Shown in pieces: positions 1-5,184 of a DNA stretch of 5,485 nucleotides. The notes below the pieces were generated by a model. The model ran no database searches, was not told the origin of the DNA, and saw only the letters and a list, made by a program, of their open reading frames with translations. This DNA is from Bacilli bacterium (GTDB taxonomy: Bacteria; Bacillota_I; Bacilli_A; RFN20; CAG-288). The stretch is taken from assembly GCA_900763245.1 (NCBI GenBank), contig CAAFJQ010000096.1, positions 1 to 5,485 on the forward strand, in the 5' to 3' direction. The translations under genes were made by a program, and so were the position numbers. Numbering within the stretch: the stretch's first letter is position 1; each line of letters opens with the position of its first letter.

Positions 1-540
1 GCTACATTAGAAGAATTTGTTGAAAAGATGGACAAGTCCACCGCTTCTTTGAAGGAAAGTTTAGGAACGTTAAGAGCCGGCAAAGTCACTGCTCAGCTTC
101 TTGATAAGGTTACAGTTGTCGCTTATGGCGAAAAGTGCCTTCTGAAATCTGTTGCTCAGATTTCCGCACTCTCTGCAACCGATCTCTCTGTCAAGACTTT
201 TGATCCTTCTATCATCAAGGATCTTGTTTCCGGTCTTAACAAAGCTGATTTAGGATGCACAGTCACCCAGAACGGAAATGCTATCATCCTGAAGTTCCCG
301 GCACCGAGTGAAGATCGTCGTCAGGACCTCATCAAGCAGGCCAAGAAGTATACTGAAGACGGTAAGGTCGCTATTCGTAACATCCGTCGTGATGCCAACA
401 ATGCTGTCAAGAAGGATACTGCTTTAAGCGAAGATATGAAGGATGATCTTACTGACAAGATTCAGAAAGAGACTGATAAGCATATCGCTGAAATCGAAAA
501 GATTCTTGCTCTTAAGATCAAGGATATCGAAACTATCTAA
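1..540 (+). CDS. frr: Ribosome recycling factor (5' end missing)
   Basis: RRF acts with EF-G to split post-termination ribosomes so that subunits, mRNA and tRNA can be reused in the cytoplasm. The frame is open from the first base, giving 179 visible residues against about 185 for the family, so only a few N-terminal residues lie outside the window. The internal ATG at 28 is not the start, because the residues before it (EEFVEKMDKS) align with the E. coli segment around VRMDKC. Family hallmarks are the LRAGK segment (IRTGR in E. coli), SEDRRQDL, and AIRNIRRDANN near visible residues 124-134, part of the conserved three-helix-bundle arm. The C-terminus is helical and charged and ends in TAA. 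It is the first visible gene of the frr-cdsA-dxr-rseP operon; pyrH would be the expected upstream neighbour. Identification is by recalled family similarity and is firm. Confidence 0.95.
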   Translation, partial: ATLEEFVEKMDKSTASLKESLGTLRAGKVTAQLLDKVTVVAYGEKCLLKSVAQISALSATDLSVKTFDPSIIKDLVSGLNKADLGCTVTQNGNAIILKFPAPSEDRRQDLIKQAKKYTEDGKVAIRNIRRDANNAVKKDTALSEDMKDDLTDKIQKETDKHIAEIEKILALKIKDIETI

Positions 541-579
541 TCTCATCTATTTATTCTTCTGTCAACGAGAGGACATTCT

Positions 580-1638
580 ATGGCCAATAAATTATCGGCA
601 TCCAGCAAGTCCAGCATGTTGACAAGAATTATTACAGCCATCGTTCTGGTGGCTGTTCTTGTTCCATGTCTGATTTTGGGTGGATGGTTCTATTTTGTAT
701 TAGGTATGTTTTTGCTTGTAGTCGGAACTCATGAGATTCTCGTGGTTCCTGGCAAGGACAAGTATTCTTTATTGATCAAGATCATCACACAGGCATACGC
801 CATTCTTTTTGCTTTGTCTTTCTTTATCAAGCCTTGGGCAAAAGGGCTGAACCCATTTCAGCTGGATATGTCACTGATGACGTTATCCTTTACTGATCTG
901 CTATTGCCTATTTCATTGATGTTACTTTACTTCTTCATTCTCTTCTTTATTGCAATCTTGTCAGAAAAAGTGAAGTTGGAAGATGTTACATATCTCTTTG
1001 CTATCGAAACATTCTTCGTCTGCGGAATCGTTTCCTTGTTCTTTGTCCGCTATCTTCCCAATGCGACTGGCATCTTAGGGAATACAAGTGCCTTCAAAGA
1101 CGGATTTGCTTCGGCGAATAAAGATCAAAGATGGGCATCCTGTGTCTTCCTTCTTGTTCTTGCAATTGGGACGTGGTCCAGTGATATCGGCGCTTATTTT
1201 GTCGGTGTTCTTTTCGGGAAGCATCCGATGAATCCGAGAATCTCTCCTCATAAGACATGGGAAGGATTTATCGGCGGTTGTGTCTTCTCTTATCTCTGTT
1301 ATTTCGGACTTGCCGCTTTATTTGAATTTGCTTTTAAGATTCCGCTCATTCCGGGACTCGTTCAATATTCCTCTTCTTCTCTTTTGTCTGCGATGAATGT
1401 TCTCGGCGGTTCCTCTTGGGTGTTCCTTACTATCATCGGCCTTCTTCTTCCTTTCACCGGAAACCTTGGCGGTTTCCTCTTCTCTTTGATCAAGAGACAT
1501 TATGCCATCAAAGACTATGGAAAAATCTTCCCCGGTCATGGCGGTGTCATCGATCGTTTTGATTCTCTTCTTACCAATGCTCTCATCGCTTCTCTTCTTC
1601 TCTCTTTCATGAGCGTCGGTTTCAATCTTGTCGCATAA
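580..1638 (+). CDS. cdsA: Phosphatidate cytidylyltransferase (CDP-diacylglycerol synthase)
   Basis: This integral membrane enzyme makes CDP-diacylglycerol and pyrophosphate from CTP and phosphatidic acid, the branch point for phosphatidylglycerol and cardiolipin. The C-terminal family signature is complete: S302-L-I-K-R306, K311-D312, then P-G-H320-G-G, D325-R326-F-D328. The preceding conserved block is also present, with S201-D202-I-G-A-Y206 and S222-P-H-K225-T-W-E-G229; D202 and the D325/D328 pair are expected metal and substrate ligands. Hydrophobic segments lie near residues 15-52, 68-84, 100-127, 137-158, 188-213, 228-252, 278-303 and 330-350. At 352 residues it is longer than the roughly 270-285 usual for the family; the extra length sits in loops before the catalytic blocks. 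The start is set by GAGAGGA at 567-573, 6 nt before ATG. It follows frr by 39 nt with no uppS between. Confidence 0.95.
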   Translation: MANKLSASSKSSMLTRIITAIVLVAVLVPCLILGGWFYFVLGMFLLVVGTHEILVVPGKDKYSLLIKIITQAYAILFALSFFIKPWAKGLNPFQLDMSLMTLSFTDLLLPISLMLLYFFILFFIAILSEKVKLEDVTYLFAIETFFVCGIVSLFFVRYLPNATGILGNTSAFKDGFASANKDQRWASCVFLLVLAIGTWSSDIGAYFVGVLFGKHPMNPRISPHKTWEGFIGGCVFSYLCYFGLAALFEFAFKIPLIPGLVQYSSSSLLSAMNVLGGSSWVFLTIIGLLLPFTGNLGGFLFSLIKRHYAIKDYGKIFPGHGGVIDRFDSLLTNALIASLLLSFMSVGFNLVA

Positions 1639-1657
1639 GCTAATAATAGGTGAATAA

Positions 1658-2866
1658 ATGGCTAAACAGATCATTGTCTTAGGAGCGACTGGCGATATCG
1701 GAAGTCAGGCTTTGGAATTGCTTCGATATTCTTTTGACTACGAGTTGGTAGGAGTCGCTTTTAAGTCCAATTGTACTGCTTTTGAAAAGAATCTTCCTTA
1801 TTTTGATAAAGTGAATTGCATTGCCATTGAAAATAAAGAGGCAGCTGATGAATTCATCTCTCGTCATTCCGCTTATAAGAAGACTGTTTTCTCGGGCGAA
1901 GACGGAATCAAAAAGCTGCTTTCTTATTATCCTAATGCAACAGTTCTTAATGCCATCAGCGGAAACGATGGCATCATTCCTACTCTTCTTGCTTTGGAAA
2001 ATGATCAGGATCTCCTTTTGGCCAATAAAGAATCCTATGTTGTCGGTTCTTCTTTGATGAAAGAGAAGATGAAGACATACAATGGAATGGTCTATCCAAT
2101 CGACAGCGAACACGTCGGCCTTTCCAAATGCCTGCGATATATCTCAAAGCATCATAAGGACAATGAGCTTAGAAAAATGACAATAACTGCAAGCGGAGGG
2201 GCTCTACGTGATTTTTCTCTTGAAAAGATGGCCAATGCCAAAAAGGAGGATGTATTGAAACATCCTACCTGGAAGATGTCTAGTAAGATCACAGTTGACT
2301 GTGCAACGCTGGTCAACAAAGGCTACGAAGTCATCGAAGCCAGCGAAATGTTCTCTGTTCCTGTTGATATGATTGAAGCTGTCATCTGCAGAGATTCTCT
2401 CGTCCATGCCGGTGTCTATTTTATGAATCATAAGAAAGGTGAATACCTTGCATGTTTTGAGTATTCGCCCTGTGACATGAAGGTTGCCATCGCATTTGCT
2501 CTCAGCAAAGGAAAACTGGGAATGCATATCTGCAACATCGATGAATATGAGGATCTGCAACGTCATGTCAAAGAATTCGTTCCGATCGACAAGAAACGTT
2601 ATCCTCTCTTCTATCTGACAAAGAAATGCTTTGCCAAATACGGAAATGAAGGCATGTTCTACTACAATGCAGTCGATACGAAGGCAATTGAAGCCTTCTT
2701 AGCTGATGAGATTATGTTCTTTGAGATTCAGAAGGCATTAGAGTATATTGTCGATAATATGCCGCGTTTAGAGAGGCTTTCTGAGAATAATCTGAAAAAA
2801 TTCATCTCTTCTAGCGAGATTTACGCAACAGAATTGTTAAATAAGAAGTCCTGGAGGTTGTTATGA
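1658..2866 (+). CDS. dxr: 1-deoxy-D-xylulose 5-phosphate reductoisomerase
   Basis: DXR rearranges and reduces DXP to 2-C-methyl-D-erythritol 4-phosphate with NADPH and a divalent metal, the committed step of the MEP isoprenoid pathway in the cytoplasm. The N-terminal nucleotide-binding loop is G9-A-T-G12-D-I-G15. Catalytic features follow in order: L-L-A-N-K124-E-S, metal ligands D149-S150-E151, S179-G-G, the flap H202-P-T-W205-K-M207, and N220-K221-G-Y-E224. The serine that binds substrate phosphate in E. coli (S222, in VDSAT) is C215 here (VDCAT), and the usual NAANE block reads NAVDT at 337-341. The length of 402 residues is normal. AGGTGA at 1648-1653 lies only 4 nt from ATG, a short but workable spacing. 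The stop overlaps the rseP start. It could be a divergent but working DXR; all metal ligands and the flap are intact. Confidence 0.93.
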   Translation: MAKQIIVLGATGDIGSQALELLRYSFDYELVGVAFKSNCTAFEKNLPYFDKVNCIAIENKEAADEFISRHSAYKKTVFSGEDGIKKLLSYYPNATVLNAISGNDGIIPTLLALENDQDLLLANKESYVVGSSLMKEKMKTYNGMVYPIDSEHVGLSKCLRYISKHHKDNELRKMTITASGGALRDFSLEKMANAKKEDVLKHPTWKMSSKITVDCATLVNKGYEVIEASEMFSVPVDMIEAVICRDSLVHAGVYFMNHKKGEYLACFEYSPCDMKVAIAFALSKGKLGMHICNIDEYEDLQRHVKEFVPIDKKRYPLFYLTKKCFAKYGNEGMFYYNAVDTKAIEAFLADEIMFFEIQKALEYIVDNMPRLERLSENNLKKFISSSEIYATELLNKKSWRLL

Positions 2867-4242
2867 GCACTATACTTTATATCATTGTCTTTATACTCTG
2901 CCTGTCCATGGTTGTCTGCATCCATGAATTAGGTCATCTTCTTGTTGCCAAGATGTGCAACGTTTATTGCTTTGAATATTCAATCGGTTTTGGTCCGGCC
3001 ATCTTCAAAAAGAAGTTCAAACATAAGAAGAAAGTCATGCAGAACGGAAAACCTGTCTTCGAAGCAAGAACGGATGGAAAGAAAGTGCCGATGACAGAAA
3101 AAGTCGAAGGCGAGACCGCCTTCGCGCTTCGCGCATTGCCACTTGGCGGCTATGTCGCTATGGCTGGTGAAGACGGAAATGTCACGGAAGACGGAAAAGC
3201 GATTGAAAAAGCGAGATGTCTGAATGGTGTCAATCATTTTAAGCAGATTTGCATCATGCTTGCCGGTATTGCCATGAACTTCATCCTTGCATGGGTTCTC
3301 TTCTTAGGCTCTGCTCTTCTTCCTAGCACAAGATCAATCCCTGATCAGAATGCAATCACGGTTGTCGCTGATACAGAAGCCAGCAAAGCGGGCTTACAGA
3401 CCGGAGACAAAATCCTTTATCTCTATCAGGAATACAGAGGTCTTGCCGATGAGAACGGAAAAGAAATCGCAGAATCCGTTTACTTCCCGAAGACTAAAGA
3501 GAATACTGCAATCAATTACTATCAGACCAAGAACAATGGTCAGGCTGTTGCTGGAAATGATACCTACAATGATCTTGATCATGACTGCATCTCTTATGCG
3601 CTTCAGGATATCTTCAAGAATTCTTTACACAAAATATTCACAATCAACAGTGATAACACGTTAGCACCTGAAGGCATCAACATTGAAAAGATGACTGTCA
3701 CTCCTTCTTCAACAAGAGTCATCCATCTTAAGACTGATAAAAGCGATGATTGGATGGAAATCACCCTTTCCACTAAAGAAACAAAAGAAAACGATCTTTC
3801 TTATTATTTCTTCGATGCCTTAGGCATCAGCGCAATGACAGAACCTGTCAATCGTAACTTCGTACAGTCTGTCACCTATGCATCCAAGAGCTTCGGTACC
3901 TACTTCGTCGGCATCTATACTTCCTTAGGTTCTCTCTTTACACCTTCCGGATGGCAGAATGTCGGTGGTATCATCTCTGTCTACAAGATGTCCACGTCCG
4001 GTCTTCAGTCCGGTTCCTTCTCTTACTTCCTCCTCCTTTGGGGCTATATCTCCTTGAACTTAGGATGCTTCAACCTCCTTCCTTTCCCTGGATTGGATGG
4101 ATGGCAGACTCTTATTGCACTTATCGAAACGATTTCCAGAAAGAAGCTTCCGACAAAGGCAAAAGGCATTGCCAATACAATCGGTCTCATCATTATGCTG
4201 ATCCTTGCTGGATTGTTGATCGTCAAGGATCTGATCGTCTGA
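2863..4242 (+). CDS. rseP: RIP metalloprotease RseP/RasP (site-2 protease, M50 family)
   Basis: Site-2 proteases cut transmembrane segments, typically of anti-sigma factors and leftover signal peptides, within the membrane. The zinc motif H21-E22-L-G-H25 lies in the first membrane segment (residues 3-25). The partner motif N404-L-L-P407-F-P-G-L-D412-G413 supplies the third zinc ligand, D412. A-L-P-L-G-G-Y-V (91-98), A-G-I-A-M-N139 in the second membrane segment (126-153), and a PDZ core with A-G-L-Q-T-G-D (176-182) are standard. Membrane segments 3 and 4 lie near 386-406 and 433-457. Oddities are a lysine-rich insertion at about 49-83, a long PDZ-side region to about 330, and loss of the usual GPVG motif (GGIIS here). 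The 459 residues slightly exceed RasP (about 420). GGAGG at 2853-2857 precedes ATG by 5 nt. ATG overlaps the dxr stop, implying translational coupling. The gene ends in tandem TGA TAA. Confidence 0.94.
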   Translation: MSTILYIIVFILCLSMVVCIHELGHLLVAKMCNVYCFEYSIGFGPAIFKKKFKHKKKVMQNGKPVFEARTDGKKVPMTEKVEGETAFALRALPLGGYVAMAGEDGNVTEDGKAIEKARCLNGVNHFKQICIMLAGIAMNFILAWVLFLGSALLPSTRSIPDQNAITVVADTEASKAGLQTGDKILYLYQEYRGLADENGKEIAESVYFPKTKENTAINYYQTKNNGQAVAGNDTYNDLDHDCISYALQDIFKNSLHKIFTINSDNTLAPEGINIEKMTVTPSSTRVIHLKTDKSDDWMEITLSTKETKENDLSYYFFDALGISAMTEPVNRNFVQSVTYASKSFGTYFVGIYTSLGSLFTPSGWQNVGGIISVYKMSTSGLQSGSFSYFLLLWGYISLNLGCFNLLPFPGLDGWQTLIALIETISRKKLPTKAKGIANTIGLIIMLILAGLLIVKDLIV

Positions 4243-4258
4243 TAAATACTTAAAACCA

Positions 4259-4292
4259 AAATAGGCGTCACGCAATCGCGTGGCGCCTATTT
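4259..4292. terminator. Bidirectional Rho-independent terminator
   Basis: A 15-bp stem (one G-T pair) with a 4-nt AATC loop sits in the 65-nt gap between the convergent rseP and hsp20 genes. Arms are 4259-4273 and 4278-4292, with a GC-rich centre and A/T outer pairs. On the + strand the stem runs into a T-rich tail (ATTTCT); on the - strand it runs into TTTTGGTTTT. Both transcripts can therefore end here. The - strand tail is the more canonical one. Confidence 0.88.
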
Positions 4293-4307
4293 CTATAGGA
4301 AAGAGAA

Positions 4308-4778
4308 TTACTGAATCTGAATGAACTTCTCGTCATCGGCCTTTTCTTTCGGCTTGTTGACTTTGACAACCAAGATACCGTTTTCCATAGAAGCGGAGAT
4401 GTTCTCTTTTTCTATGCTGTTGCCGACATAGAAGCTTCTGCGGAAGGAACCATAATAACGTTCTCTGTGAATGCTCTTGCCATGGCCCTGAGTTTCACTG
4501 GAATTGACTCTGGCGGTGATGGAAAGATATCCTTTATCAAGAGAAATCTTCACATCCTTCTTATTGACACCGGGAACTTCGACTTCCAACTTGTAATCGC
4601 CGCCTTCATCGGTGATATCGGTTTTCATAACATCGGCAGTATCATTGTCGCTGAAGCAATCGTTGAAGAATGACCAGAAAGGATGAAGTCCTTCCATGCC
4701 ATAGTTGTTCTTTCTCTGGTTGTTGACCATTTCCTTTTTTTCTCCATTGACTTCTTTCTTCATTTCGTTTTCGTTCAT
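4308..4778 (-). CDS. Small heat-shock protein, Hsp20/alpha-crystallin family
   Basis: This is an ATP-independent holdase that binds unfolding proteins and forms cytoplasmic oligomers. The alpha-crystallin domain covers about residues 50-143, with E-V-P-G70, the R105-E-R-Y-Y-G-S-F-R-R-S-F block, and A129-S-M-E-N-G134-I-L-V-V. A C-terminal I153-Q-I155 matches the I-x-I motif that docks into neighbouring subunits. The N-terminal arm has the usual aromatic patch (HPFWSFFND, 32-40) preceded by an unusual charged stretch rich in Lys, Glu and Asn (1-27). The 156-residue length fits bacterial Hsp18/Hsp20. The start is fixed by AAGGAGGA at 4794-4787, 8 nt before ATG; internal Met codons lack such a site. 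It is monocistronic and convergent to rseP. Regulation is visible: a sigma-A promoter with CIRCE operators implies HrcA repression. The subfamily symbol (hsp18/hsp20/ibpA) cannot be settled from sequence alone. Confidence 0.94.
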   Translation of the reverse strand: MNENEMKKEVNGEKKEMVNNQRKNNYGMEGLHPFWSFFNDCFSDNDTADVMKTDITDEGGDYKLEVEVPGVNKKDVKISLDKGYLSITARVNSSETQGHGKSIHRERYYGSFRRSFYVGNSIEKENISASMENGILVVKVNKPKEKADDEKFIQIQ

Positions 4779-4806
4779 AGGTTTAATCCTCCTTGTTAGT
4801 TACCTT

Positions 4807-4833
4807 TTAGCACTCTCTTCTTTCAAGTGCTAA
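4807..4833 (-). promoter_or_regulatory. CIRCE operator 1 (HrcA site) at the hsp20 transcription start
   Basis: The sequence is TTAGCACTC-N9-AAGTGCTAA on the + strand, matching the CIRCE consensus TTAGCACTC-N9-GAGTGCTAA at 17 of 18 arm positions with the exact 9-nt spacer. It begins just downstream of the -10 box of the hsp20 promoter and covers the likely transcription start and early leader, the usual location for HrcA repression. Bound HrcA would block initiation, and heat inactivation of HrcA would release it. hrcA itself is not in the window. Confidence 0.93.
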
Positions 4834-4837
4834 TTAT

Positions 4838-4865
4838 ATTATAATTTGAAAATTAGTAATTTCAA
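4838..4865 (-). promoter_or_regulatory. Sigma-A-type promoter of hsp20
   Basis: Reading the - strand, TTGAAA (4865-4860) is separated by 16 nt from a perfect TATAAT (4843-4838), predicting a start near 4831 and a leader of about 53 nt. A second overlapping TATAAT at 4838-4833 would give a 21-nt spacer and is less likely. The promoter is flanked by one CIRCE on each side; the -35 box lies inside the distal one. Confidence 0.82.
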
Positions 4866-4879
4866 GTGTTGAGTGCTAA
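4853..4879 (-). promoter_or_regulatory. CIRCE operator 2, half-degenerate, over the hsp20 -35 region
   Basis: TTAGTAATT-N9-GAGTGCTAA keeps the right arm perfect (9 of 9) and the left arm at 6 of 9, with the correct 9-nt spacer. It covers the -35 box. Its spacer includes AAGTGTT, which resembles another right half-site. A 9-nt direct repeat, TTTCAAGTG, occurs here (4860-4868) and in operator 1 (4821-4829), so the two may come from a local duplication. HrcA binding at this weaker site is inferred. Confidence 0.65.
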
Positions 4880-5032
4880 ATATTTTTACTGATTCTTAAA
4901 TTTCACCTTAGTTATCGAGAAATTTCATAAAAAAATATTTTTGAAAAACGCTATTCATGGGCTCTGAATTTACGATTTGTACTGCTTCTTGGGTTTGTAA
5001 AAGATAGAACGGATTTCATTTTTGTTGGTTAT
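4880..5032. other. AT-rich spacer between hsp20 control region and palindrome
   Basis: No credible intact gene starts in this stretch. It contains a 12-nt AT palindrome (AAAAATATTTTT, 4931-4942) and, from 4970, the C-terminal part of a possible - strand protein remnant that is listed separately. No promoter with two good boxes was found pointing toward the transposase remnant. Confidence 0.5.
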
Positions 5033-5074
5033 ATTGATGTGTACCCAATTATTTGGACCAACTTTATCTATATC
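4970..5074 (-). pseudogene. Possible C-terminal remnant of an unrecognised protein
   Basis: On the - strand, 34 codons are open from 5074 down to a TAA at 4972-4970, just after an in-frame TAG (5077-5075). The translation looks protein-like (VGPNNWVHINITNK, then EIRSIFYKPKKQYKS), with a mixed hydrophobic and basic tail. There is no start codon with a ribosome site, so it would be the tail of a gene whose upstream part is lost or now scrambled in the palindrome. I do not recognise the family. A chance open stretch is a serious alternative at this length. Confidence 0.22.
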
Positions 5075-5184
5075 CTATCAAAGAGTTGATGGAATGGAAA
5101 GAGCCTGACAAGGCGATTTCCATTTCAGATACTCTTTGATATCATATTGTTATAGCAGGTCCAATATTAGGGGTACGAAACAAT
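5033..5184. repeat. 152-nt imperfect palindrome (long hairpin)
   Basis: All pairing is in one register centred between 5108 and 5109. Perfect blocks are GTACCC 5041-5046 with GGGTAC 5171-5176, TTGGACC 5053-5059 with GGTCCAA 5158-5164, TATCAAAGAGT 5076-5086 with ACTCTTTGATA 5131-5141, AATGGAAA 5093-5100 with TTTCCATT 5117-5124, and GCCT 5103-5106 with AGGC 5111-5114 around a GACA loop. By hand count 47 of 66 positions pair between 5041 and 5176, and weaker pairing reaches 5033/5184. The unpaired parts are symmetric internal loops of equal size on both sides, so no gap is needed. Two of them oppose G-A and A-G (5101-5102 with 5115-5116; 5088-5089 with 5128-5129). It could be a structured RNA, part of the mobile element, or an inverted duplication. 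It is too long and interrupted for a standard terminator. Confidence 0.85.

Noticed and set aside
28..540. ATG at 28 as the true frr start
   Set aside because: The frame is open to base 1 and the residues before the Met align with the RRF N-terminal helix, so the gene simply begins before the window.
1318..1674. 118-codon open frame on the - strand opposite cdsA
   Set aside because: It is antisense to conserved CdsA sequence, has a Lys/Arg/Glu-rich composition produced by the pyrimidine-rich cdsA coding strand, and no ribosome site.
3951..4253. 100-codon + strand frame inside the 3' end of rseP
   Set aside because: It overlaps the conserved LDG motif and last membrane segments of rseP in another frame, and no family is recognisable.
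4467..4673. 68-codon + strand frame opposite hsp20
   Set aside because: It is the complement of the alpha-crystallin domain coding region; no ribosome site or recognisable domain.
4931..4942. AAAAATATTTTT palindrome as a terminator or operator
   Set aside because: It is purely A/T in an AT-rich spacer and has no GC stem, so chance is the simplest explanation.
4959..4975. GGGCTCTGAATT as the left terminal inverted repeat of the IS1595-type element
   Set aside because: Several IS1595 ends begin with GGG or GGCT, but the right end is outside the window and no target duplication can be checked, so it is not called.
5076..5141. Palindrome core as a SECIS element because of the UGA next to G-A pairs
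   Set aside because: A bacterial SECIS follows an in-frame UGA inside a selenoprotein gene; no such gene is here.
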